A stretch of DNA of 9,207 nt from Armatimonadota bacterium (GTDB lineage Bacteria; Armatimonadota; Armatimonadia; Armatimonadales; Armatimonadaceae), in contig JAURHZ010000080.1 of the NCBI GenBank assembly GCA_030833025.1, forward strand, positions 1-9,207. Reading direction: 5' to 3'. Under the pieces are notes generated by a model. That model was not told the DNA's origin. It searched no databases and saw nothing but the letters and a program-made list of their open reading frames with translations. The translations under genes were made by a program, and so were the position numbers. Below, in pieces: positions 1-6,339 of this stretch (its first letter is position 1; each line of letters starts with the position of its first letter).

Positions 1-1412
1 TTTTTGCGAGGATTGGGGATAATTAATCTAAAGGAGTTGCGCTCGCTGCATTTGGAGCTACGCGTAAGGCCAATAGTGATGTTGAGACGGACCCTCTTCT
101 GCGGGCTGTTTTAGATGCAAATACGCCTGTCGTGACGATAGTTGCGAAGTCGAGTGCATGGCAGGTGGATGAAATTCTTAGGGTTTCACGTGTTGAAAAT
201 CTAAGGATGGTTTTTGAATCTGTAAAGTTTCTTAAGGACCAAGGGAAGAAGGTTATTCTTGATGCTGAACACTTCTTTGATGGCTATTTGCTGAACCCGG
301 ACTACACAAAAGATGTTCTTGGTGAGGCTGTTCGTGCGGGTGTTGATGTCATTGTTCCCTGCGATACGAATGGCGGGATGCTCCCGCATCAAATCAGTTT
401 CATCATCGCAGATCTGGTCAATACGTTCAAAGCAACGATGATAGGTATGCATCCCCACAACGATGGCGATTGCGGGACCGCCAATGCATTGGCAGCTGTG
501 ATTGCTGGCTGCCGACACGTCCAAGGTACGATCAATGGACTCGGTGAACGAACCGGCAATGCTAATCTCATTCCTGTAATGGCAAACCTGTCACTGAAGT
601 TGGGATACCTGGTTGGTAAGGAGCATACGCTTCAAGATCTGACATCCATGGCGGCCTTTGTCGATGAAACGGCTAATCTTTCCCCTAATGCAAGGGCTGC
701 TTATGTTGGCCGTAATGCCTTTACCCATAAGGCTGGGCTTCATGTGGATGGCATTTCGAAGCACGCGTCAGCTTATGAACATATCAGCCCTGATGTGGTT
801 GGAAATGTGCGACGTCTGCCAATATCCGAACAGTCAGGGAAGGCAACCGTTGTGCAACATGCAGCCACGATGGGACTGACACTTGACAAAAATTCAAGTG
901 AAGTGCGAGCCGTCTTGAACACGGTGACCGAACAAGAAGCGAATGGCTATGCATATGAAGGAGCTGAAGCCTCTTTTGAACTCATCGTACGCAAGGAGAC
1001 CGGTCAGTATCAAAAGTTCTTCGACTTGATTGGATATCGTGTTCTCGTAGAAAAGCGCCACTCCGATACCAATCCGATAACGGAAGCCACCTTACGCGTC
1101 CGTGTGGGTGATACCGAATACTTGACGGTTGCCGATGGTGATGGGCCGGTTCACGCGCTTGATGGAGCACTGCGTAAGGCGCTCTCCGATGCGTATCCAC
1201 AGCTCGCAAGTATCACACTAACAGACTTTAAGGTCCGTGTTGTTACATCTGGGGAGGGAACAGCTGCGCGGGTCCGTGCCATTATTGAATCAACCGATCA
1301 TCATGGTCACTCGTACAATACTGTAGGTGTATCGACCAATATAATTGAAGCCTCATGGGAGGCACTGGTGGATTCAGTTGAATATGGTTTGTATAGTCTG
1401 GGTGTTGTGTGA
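1..1412 (+). CDS. cimA: Citramalate synthase, 3' part with an apparent frameshift
   Basis: Citramalate synthase of the LeuA/HMGL family condenses acetyl-CoA and pyruvate to (R)-citramalate, the entry to threonine-independent isoleucine synthesis. The main frame is open from position 27 to the TGA at 1410-1412. It shows AAFGATRK (48-71), DAEHFFDGY, CDTNGG, the metal-binding HPHND motif, NGLGERTGNAN, and a C-terminal LeuA-type regulatory domain with GPVHALDGALRKAL and the CimA-like ending NIIEASWEALVDSVEYGL. The family is usually about 520-540 residues; the N-terminal part with the catalytic arginine motif lies outside the window. The GTG at 132 is only the first start-like codon and is not a real start, because family sequence continues upstream of it. 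That frame meets a TAA at 24-26, whereas positions 1-33 in the +1 frame read FLRGLGIINLK, which fits the expected preceding CimA sequence. One base therefore seems to be missing near 34-36. CimA is preferred over 2-isopropylmalate synthase because of the FGATRK and C-terminal motifs. Confidence 0.9.
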
Positions 1413-1437
1413 CTTGCATTTGAAAATCCAATATTAG

Positions 1438-1443
1438 AGGGAG
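1438..1443 (+). promoter_or_regulatory. Ribosome binding site deciding the lipoprotein start
   Basis: AGGGAG directly abuts the first ATG (1444) but lies 6 nt before the second in-frame ATG at 1450. That spacing favours 1450 as the start, giving MTRRLAIFGM as the N-terminus. Confidence 0.6.
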
Positions 1444-1449
1444 ATGACG

Positions 1450-2424
1450 ATGACGCGACGACTTGCGATATTTGGAATGATCAGTGCAGCGGTAATGCTG
1501 CAAGGGTGTGGCGGTGGCATAAGGCCATATCCTAGTAATGGAGGAACTCGGGCTAAGGCTAAGTCCATCATTAAGTCAATGCTCGGGTCCGAAGGTCAAA
1601 TGACTGGAAACGCACCGTCTCTTTCGCTTGATAATGGAGGCGTTCCTGGCGGTGGTGGAGCTGGAAACGTTGCTGCACCGCGTCTTGATATGTATTTCCG
1701 AAACCTTGGCGGCGGTGGCTCCATAGCTGGACGTACGCGTCAGTTCCTGCCACCAGATGACTCAAACTACGCCTTCTTCTACTACGATGAGTGGTTACAG
1801 CTTTGGGTAGACGTCAAAATGACGCCGGATGTGTATCGACAAGACCTCTATGTTGATGAAGTGAAAACGCAACCAGCGGGTTTCGTCGAGTCAGTTATGC
1901 CAACCGATTGGACAGTGTTCCCGGTTGTGTTCTCAAACCGTTATCGATTCGAAAAAGGCCCATTCGCAGTTGCGTGGGGTGATTACATAACCGAATCGGA
2001 AGCCGATGGTACCTTCCGGTCAAAGTACGAGAGTACATCGGCAGATGGAACGGTAGACAAAGGATCGAGTAGCTACAAGCTAGAAGGTGAATTTATCTAT
2101 ACATCGATGACGACATTGCCGTCAGGTGAATGGAGTAAGTATTCTGGTAAATACGGGATAGACGGCTCAGGTAGCTCTATTGTTGAAACCAGTGATGGCT
2201 ACAAATCGACGTTTACGTTTAACCCAGATGGTAGCGGTAAAGCCCGAATTGAAGGCGCTGACCCTCTGCTACCAGCGATCATAACCTGGGATGCTGAAGG
2301 AAACGTTGAAATTCGTTACGCGGATGGCAGTGTAGAAAAATACAATCGGTGGAGCTGGTTCGGCGGAGGTTCATCCGATGATGGCTCTGGTACTGGACCG
2401 GGAGCGACAACCGGGACCGGATAG
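1450..2424 (+). CDS. Unrecognised glycine-rich lipoprotein
   Basis: No known family is recognised. From the ATG at 1450 the protein is 324 residues. It begins with a lipoprotein signal peptide: MTRR, a hydrophobic stretch IFGMISAAVML, then a lipobox LQGC with the lipidated cysteine at residue 20. Glycines rather than aspartate follow the cysteine, so nothing suggests inner-membrane retention. Two glycine-rich segments (about residues 58-65 and 81-86, including PGGGGAG and LGGGGS) flank a short linker. An aromatic segment, NYAFFYYDEWLQLWVDV, follows. The second half is rich in Ser, Thr, Tyr and Gly with recurring DGT/DGS turns (ADGTV, NPDGSGKARIEG, YADGSVEKYN), like beta-strand repeats of MORN or YD type. 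It ends in a low-complexity Gly/Ser/Thr tail. The gene starts 37 bp after cimA on the same strand with no visible terminator between them, so it may be co-transcribed, although no functional link is evident. A cell-surface role is inferred only from the signal peptide. Confidence 0.85.
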   Translation: MTRRLAIFGMISAAVMLQGCGGGIRPYPSNGGTRAKAKSIIKSMLGSEGQMTGNAPSLSLDNGGVPGGGGAGNVAAPRLDMYFRNLGGGGSIAGRTRQFLPPDDSNYAFFYYDEWLQLWVDVKMTPDVYRQDLYVDEVKTQPAGFVESVMPTDWTVFPVVFSNRYRFEKGPFAVAWGDYITESEADGTFRSKYESTSADGTVDKGSSSYKLEGEFIYTSMTTLPSGEWSKYSGKYGIDGSGSSIVETSDGYKSTFTFNPDGSGKARIEGADPLLPAIITWDAEGNVEIRYADGSVEKYNRWSWFGGGSSDDGSGTGPGATTGTG

Positions 2425-2435
2425 GACAATGTGAG

Positions 2436-2462
2436 TCGGGAGCCAAAGTTGGCTCCCGATTT
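2436..2462 (+). terminator. Hairpin terminator between convergent genes
   Basis: TCGGGAGCCA (2436-2445) pairs perfectly with TGGCTCCCGA (2450-2459) around a 4-nt loop, and a short TTT run follows (2460-2462). It lies 12 nt after the lipoprotein stop and 7 nt beyond the aldo/keto reductase stop on the other strand. On the minus strand no T run follows, so it fits best as the terminator of the plus-strand gene. The U tract is weak. Confidence 0.7.
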
Positions 2463-2465
2463 GAC

Positions 2466-3329
2466 TTACACGGTTGAAAATATTGGAGCTTGCTGTGTAG
2501 CAACTTGCTTCAGTTCCATTACTTCCTCATCGGTGATAGTGGTAAACCGTTTTGCGAAGGTAAGCGCTCTCCTGAACAAGATTGGATCCCCTGGCGGCAC
2601 TGCGGCGGTAACATCTTGAGACAACGTCCACCGAAGAGCCAGCTCAGAAAGTCTTTCGTCGGAGATCGGTGAGTACCAGCAGTTCGGAAAGTCACGGTGT
2701 TCACCATCCTTCCAATGCGTCATCGCCATAGCCTTTAATGCCAGTCTCGATGCTCCCTTTTCAAGACAGGCATCTATGATTTGTGGCCCAAAGTGTCCCG
2801 CGTACGTCGTGACGAAGTTGACAGGAAAGAGGGCACTCGCGAACGGAAAGAGCTCTAAAGCTCGAAGAGCTGCATCTACGGAATGTGCACTAAATCCGAT
2901 GTGCCTAACTTTTCCCTCCCTCTGAGCATTAATGATGACATCCATCGCACCATCCGGAGCAAAAGCTCGTTCGACTTCCTCAACACTTGTGATGGCGTGA
3001 AGCTGATATAGGTCAAAGTGATCGGTTTTCAGGTGTTGCAGGCTTCTCTCAAGCTCTAGCTTTGCTCCGGTTGCAGTTCGTTCTCCCGTTTTGCAAGCAA
3101 GGAAGACTCTGTTGCGTCGGCCAACCAGCGCATCTCCGAATCGTTTCTCCGTCTCTTGATCTACACCATAACTTGGAGCGACATCAGCGTAGTTGATGCC
3201 GGCATCCAATGCCTCATCAAACAACCTGATTGATGCCGTAGCATCATGCCCGACTACAGTTACACCACCGATTCCAATTATGGAAAGTGAATCTCCAGTT
3301 GTTCCAAAAGGCCGATGAAGAATAGACAT
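2466..3329 (-). CDS. Aldo/keto reductase
   Basis: This 287-residue protein is a complete single-domain member of the aldo/keto reductase superfamily, the NAD(P)H-dependent cytoplasmic oxidoreductases with a TIM-barrel fold. The catalytic tetrad can be placed: Asp49 and Tyr54 in NYADVAPSYG, Lys80 in FLACKTGER, and His111 in DLYQLHAI. The N-terminus carries the family's GTTGDSLSIIGIGG motif, and GKVRHIGFSAHS (139-150) is also typical. The late SELALRWTLSQDVTAAVPPG segment corresponds to the cofactor-binding end of the barrel. There is no C-terminal cysteine cluster, so this is not the ferredoxin-fused type. The substrate cannot be read from the sequence. The gene starts 12 bp after the stop of gdhA on the same strand, so the two are probably one transcript. 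The upstream ribosome site is poor (AGAAAG), which is compatible with translational coupling. Confidence 0.9.
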   Translation of the reverse strand: MSILHRPFGTTGDSLSIIGIGGVTVVGHDATASIRLFDEALDAGINYADVAPSYGVDQETEKRFGDALVGRRNRVFLACKTGERTATGAKLELERSLQHLKTDHFDLYQLHAITSVEEVERAFAPDGAMDVIINAQREGKVRHIGFSAHSVDAALRALELFPFASALFPVNFVTTYAGHFGPQIIDACLEKGASRLALKAMAMTHWKDGEHRDFPNCWYSPISDERLSELALRWTLSQDVTAAVPPGDPILFRRALTFAKRFTTITDEEVMELKQVATQQAPIFSTV

Positions 3330-3341
3330 GCTGGTTACTTT

Positions 3342-4592
3342 CTAAGGGTAAATCCCCATTGATTTTATGGCATCCGCGACGCGCCCGACACCAACAATAT
3401 AAGCGCCCATTCGTAGGTCGACTTTATGCTGTTGTGATGCCCGGTGAACCTGTTGATATGCTCGTATCAGGATCTGTTCCAAGCGACTGTTGACTTCACT
3501 CTCGGTCCAAAAGAAGCTCTGAAGTCCTTGGACCCATTCGAAGTAACTCACCGTGACACCACCTGCATTCGCGAGAACATCCGGAACCACAGTCACTCCT
3601 TTGTTGCGGAGAATAACATCGGCTTCCGGTGTCGTAGGACCATTTGCACCCTCAACAACGACTTTTGCCTGAATCTGGGCTGCATTTTCTGCCGTAATCA
3701 CATGCTGTAGAGCTGCTGGGACGACGACGTCTACTTTCATCGTAAGGACATCACCTGGCGGAATTGCTTCGGCATCCGGAAAGCCAACGACCGTTCGGTT
3801 CAGACGGACGTAGTCTTGAAGGGCGATGATGTCTATTCCGCCCTTGCGGTAAATGGCTCCATTGACATCGGACACTGCCTCAACTTTTGCGCCACTTACA
3901 TGGAAAAGAACGGCTGCTGCTGCGCCAACATTTCCATAGCCTTGAATCGCAATTGTCGAACTTGGGAGCTGCATGTTGAGCGACCTAAGCACTTCGCGCG
4001 TAATCGTTACCACTCCGCGCCCAGTAGCTTCGATACGTCCCTCTGAACCCCCAACACTGATTGGTTTACCAGTCACAACCGCGGGAACCGTTGTGCCTTT
4101 GAGGGATGAATATGTATCGAGAATCCAGGCCATTGTCTGCCCGTTTGTTCCCATGTCTGGTGCTGGGATATCTTTGTCCGGTCCAAGGAGAATGGCAATT
4201 TCCGATGTATATCTACGGGTCAGTCGTTCAAGTTCGCCTGCGTTTAGCTGTGTTGGATCACAGACAACTCCGCCTTTTGCTCCGCCAAAGGGAATGTTGA
4301 CAACCGCGCACTTAATCGTCATCCAAAAGGCTAGCGCCCTGACTTCATCGATATCGGTGGCTGGATGATAACGGATACCGCCCTTTGCTGGTCCTCGGGT
4401 CAGGTTATGGTGGACGCGATAGCCGGTAAAGGTTTGGATGTCGCCATCGCGCATGCGAACCGGAAAGTGAACGGTAAGCTCGCGTTTGGGCATTTTGAGA
4501 ACTGCGGTGACATCTGGTTCAAGTCCCATCAATGCCGCTACCGCGTGAAGCTGCTCTTGCGCCATTGCAAACGCATTAAAAGTTTGTTCCAT
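3342..4592 (-). CDS. gdhA: Glutamate dehydrogenase
   Basis: GdhA interconverts 2-oxoglutarate plus ammonium and glutamate with NAD(P)H in the cytoplasm. From the ATG at 4592 the protein is 416 residues, the usual length for the hexameric Glu/Leu/Phe/Val dehydrogenase family. Visible motifs are GPAKGGIR (Lys70), MTIKCAVVNIPFGGAKGGV with substrate-binding Lys94 and catalytic Lys106, the PAPDMGTN loop with Asp146, the Rossmann motif IQGYGNVG (216-223), and EGANGPTTPEAD near the C-terminus. An acidic residue (Asp242 in SDVNG) lies after the second Rossmann strand, which may favour NAD over NADP; that is inference. The open frame extends 165 bp further upstream, but those residues are not family-like and overlap the divergent deacetylase gene, so the later ATG is chosen. 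No strong ribosome site precedes it. The gene probably leads a two-gene unit with the aldo/keto reductase. Confidence 0.96.
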   Translation of the reverse strand: MEQTFNAFAMAQEQLHAVAALMGLEPDVTAVLKMPKRELTVHFPVRMRDGDIQTFTGYRVHHNLTRGPAKGGIRYHPATDIDEVRALAFWMTIKCAVVNIPFGGAKGGVVCDPTQLNAGELERLTRRYTSEIAILLGPDKDIPAPDMGTNGQTMAWILDTYSSLKGTTVPAVVTGKPISVGGSEGRIEATGRGVVTITREVLRSLNMQLPSSTIAIQGYGNVGAAAAVLFHVSGAKVEAVSDVNGAIYRKGGIDIIALQDYVRLNRTVVGFPDAEAIPPGDVLTMKVDVVVPAALQHVITAENAAQIQAKVVVEGANGPTTPEADVILRNKGVTVVPDVLANAGGVTVSYFEWVQGLQSFFWTESEVNSRLEQILIRAYQQVHRASQQHKVDLRMGAYIVGVGRVADAIKSMGIYP

Positions 4593-4643
4593 GTCTGATT
4601 GTACTTTCGAACTCCAAATTGTGTTCCGGGTAGTATTACTTCG
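4593..4643. promoter_or_regulatory. Shared divergent control region, gdhA / deacetylase
   Basis: These 51 bp separate the start codons of two divergent genes and must hold at least the start-proximal signals of both. No convincing -35/-10 pair or operator is visible. Two similar 9-mers in the same orientation, TACTTTCGA (4602-4610) and TTACTTCGA (4636-4644), could be chance. Promoters may extend into either coding region. Confidence 0.4.
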
Positions 4644-5708
4644 ATGATTAAGACTGCGTATATACATTCGAATCTCTATGCAAGCTATGATTTGGGCCCA
4701 CGCCACCCACTTCAACAAACAAGGCTCATCGATATTTTTGACAGGCTTCGTTTGCATGGGGCATTCGGGACAGACTTAGTTTCATTTGATCCAATCGCAT
4801 GTATTGAGTCTGATGTATTGGCAGTGCATTCAGCTGATTTTGTTGATGTTGTTAAACGGGCATCAAAAGGTGAATCCGGGCTTAACTTGTCTCTATACGG
4901 TCTTGGTCCAGGCGATACGCCGGCATTTAGGGGGATGTGGGAGAACGGTCTTCTCTACTGCGGTGGGTCGGTGACGTGCGCGAATCTTGTTGCTGATGGA
5001 ACGTTTGGAAGGGCGATTAGCTTTGCAGGTGGCTTGCATCATGCACACTATGACCATGCAAGTGGGTTCTGCATTCTTTCCGATATTGCAATAGCCATAA
5101 ATGCGCTCAAAGCACGAGGACTGCGCAAAGTGATGTACGTCGACATTGATGTTCATCATGGTGATGGCGTCGAAGCGCTATTCCGCTCAGACCCGGATGT
5201 TCTTACTCTCAGCTTTCACGAGAGCGGAGCCTGGCTATTTCCGGGGACTGGAAATGTCCAAGACAGAGGAACAGGTAGTGCGGAGCAGAGTGTGTGGAAC
5301 ATACCTTTTGCACCGAATACGGGTGGTGATATTTGGTGCGATGTGATCCCGCGTGCTAGTTCGCATTTGTTTGATGAGTTTTCACCCGATGCGGTTGTCC
5401 TACAGGTTGGCGCCGATGCACTAGCTGAGGATCCGCTGGGGCATTTGGTAATGACCCGTTGGGAATGGCTGCATACGGTGGAAAAGCTGCTTCAGGTATT
5501 TAGAGACAAGCCAGTTATCATCCTTGGTGGAGGGGGATATTGTAGACCCGCCGTTGTAGATGTATGGTCACGTGTTGCGATGCTTGCATCTGGACAGTGT
5601 TGGAGTGATGACCTTGACGAAGCGTATTCGGTGTCCAGCAAGGATTCATGGGATTTCCATCATGCCACGATGCGGTATTTAAGTGAACAGCGTGACTTGT
5701 CGATTTGA
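4644..5708 (+). CDS. Histone deacetylase / AcuC-like protein
   Basis: This is a zinc-dependent deacetylase of the arginase/deacetylase fold, the family of AcuC, acetylpolyamine amidohydrolases and eukaryotic class I/II HDACs. The 354-residue protein keeps every catalytic element: DLGPRHPLQQTR near the N-terminus, the His132-His133 pair in GGLHHAHYDHASGFC, zinc ligands Asp169 and His171 in YVDIDVHHGDG, the third zinc ligand Asp258 in QVGADALAEDPL, and the transition-state tyrosine Tyr299 in LGGGGYC. It should therefore be active. Bacterial relatives remove acetyl groups from proteins such as acetyl-CoA synthetase or from small amines; which applies here cannot be told, since no acetoin or acs gene is near. 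ATG 4644 is chosen because residues upstream of it are not family-like and would overlap gdhA; the ribosome site is weak. The gene is divergent from gdhA, and no terminator is seen after it. Confidence 0.92.
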   Translation: MIKTAYIHSNLYASYDLGPRHPLQQTRLIDIFDRLRLHGAFGTDLVSFDPIACIESDVLAVHSADFVDVVKRASKGESGLNLSLYGLGPGDTPAFRGMWENGLLYCGGSVTCANLVADGTFGRAISFAGGLHHAHYDHASGFCILSDIAIAINALKARGLRKVMYVDIDVHHGDGVEALFRSDPDVLTLSFHESGAWLFPGTGNVQDRGTGSAEQSVWNIPFAPNTGGDIWCDVIPRASSHLFDEFSPDAVVLQVGADALAEDPLGHLVMTRWEWLHTVEKLLQVFRDKPVIILGGGGYCRPAVVDVWSRVAMLASGQCWSDDLDEAYSVSSKDSWDFHHATMRYLSEQRDLSI

Positions 5709-5849
5709 TGAACGGCATGCCTCAATTGGTATCGTGTGCTGGAGTGTTTCGTATACACATTGTGAAAAATGTACGCATGCAATTCCATGACTTTGGGAAC
5801 GTCACAACTCAATGCTTGAGTACGATATATTGTTAGTTCAAGATAATAG
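5709..5849. other. Gap upstream of ssrA, presumed promoter region
   Basis: These 141 bp lie between the deacetylase stop and the tmRNA 5' end and should contain the ssrA promoter and a short leader removed by RNase P. Possible -10 elements are TATATT (5826-5831) and GATAAT (5842-5847). The only TTGA-like -35, TTGAGT (5816-5821), is badly spaced for either. No coding frame looks real. A GGCATGCC palindrome occurs at 5713-5720. Confidence 0.35.
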
Positions 5850-5895
5850 GGGGGCGATTGGAGTAGACGGGGTACAGTTGGGTCAGATTGCGAGC

Positions 5896-5925
5896 CGAGG
5901 CGCCGGGGGCCTCGTTAATACCGGC
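5896..5925 (+). other. tmRNA pseudoknot 1
   Basis: Stem 1 is CGAGGC (5896-5901) with GCCTCG (5909-5914). Stem 2 is GCCGG (5902-5906) with CCGGC (5921-5925). This closely matches the arrangement of pseudoknot 1 in E. coli tmRNA and fixes the position of the resume codon after the following A-rich linker. Confidence 0.8.
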
Positions 5926-5938
5926 AAAAAAAACAAAT

Positions 5939-5989
5939 GCAAAAAACAACTTTGCAACCGCCCGCAACGCAAGTTGCGTGCTTGCTTAA
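5939..5989 (+). other. tmRNA proteolysis-tag reading frame
   Basis: By analogy with E. coli, where about 11 A-rich nucleotides separate pseudoknot 1 from the resume codon, the resume codon here is GCA at 5939 after a 13-nt linker. The encoded tag is AKNNFATARNASCVLA, ending at TAA (5987-5989), and would follow the alanine carried by tmRNA itself. An earlier in-frame GCA at 5924 would add AKKTN but lies inside pseudoknot 1. The tag end lies in structure: CGCAAC-GCAA-GTTGCG (5963-5978), then a 7-bp stem (5984-5990 with 5998-6004) that holds the stop codon. Confidence 0.85.
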
Positions 5990-6263
5990 TCTAATACATT
6001 AAGCCGTCCAAGACTGTCCATTCCGAGGGGACTGTTGCGGGCGATAACTTACTCGGATACCTATCAGTGTAGCGCGCCGATCACTGGGGGAAGCAAACGG
6101 GGCTTGGAATGAATGGCAGCCTGCAAGTGGGCGACCATCAGACGACAATAAATTATTTGACACGCTCGTAGACGTTTGTGCTACTCTGGCTTCGGACCGG
6201 GGTTCGAGTCCCCGCGCCTCCACTTGAGTTTTAAGAAACTTCAATCTTGGACTGTCTCAATAG

Positions 6264-6295
6264 AATCCGGACCACGATAAGTGGTCCGGATTTTT
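6264..6295 (+). terminator. Rho-independent terminator of ssrA
   Basis: A perfect 12-bp stem (AATCCGGACCAC, 6264-6275, with 6281-6292) closes a GATAA loop, and T5 runs over 6291-6295. It is the strongest terminator in the window and lies 41 nt beyond the tmRNA 3' end. Confidence 0.93.
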
Positions 6296-6339
6296 GCATT
6301 TCCACTTGTGCAAAATGAAAACACAGGCGAAGATACAGC

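Larger units (their letters stand above)
5850..6222 (+). ncRNA. ssrA: Transfer-messenger RNA (tmRNA), complete
   Basis: tmRNA, with SmpB, releases ribosomes stalled on broken messages and adds a degradation tag. The 373-nt gene has a 7-bp acceptor stem formed by GGGGGCG (5850-5856) and CGCCTCC (6215-6221). A G3-U70 wobble pair (5852/6219) and discriminator A (6222) are present, both alanyl-tRNA synthetase identity features. A T arm CGGGG-TTCGAGT-CCCCG lies at 6198-6214, and a D-like region containing GACGGGG follows the 5' strand. Pseudoknot 1 precedes an A-rich linker and the tag frame, and further pairings fit later pseudoknots, e.g. TCCGAG (6022-6027) with CTCGGA (6052-6057) and CAGTG (6065-6069) with CACTG (6082-6086). 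It is the standard one-piece form. CCA is not encoded, since CTT follows A6222, so it must be added enzymatically. A rho-independent terminator follows. Confidence 0.96.

Noticed and set aside
24..40. Programmed ribosomal frameshift in cimA
   Set aside because: No X-XXY-YYZ slippery heptamer or clear downstream structure is seen; an indel is simpler.
3973..4368. 131-codon plus-strand frame
   Set aside because: It is antisense to gdhA, whose protein is clearly conserved, and has no recognisable product.
4599..4643. Earlier ATG for the deacetylase
   Set aside because: It adds 15 non-family residues and would leave almost no gap to gdhA; ATG 4644 begins the typical N-terminal strand.
4593..4757. 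N-terminal extension of glutamate dehydrogenase by 55 codons
   Set aside because: The extra residues are not family-like and overlap the start of the divergent deacetylase gene; ATG 4592 gives the normal length.
5812..5994. Plus-strand 60-codon frame ending in KCKKQLCNRPQRK
   Set aside because: It overlaps the tmRNA and reads its tag region in the wrong frame; the RNA structure explains the sequence.
5999..6244. Minus-strand open frame of 81 codons
   Set aside because: It lies across the tmRNA gene; its VEARGLEPRSE start is the reverse complement of the T arm, a well-known source of false proteins.
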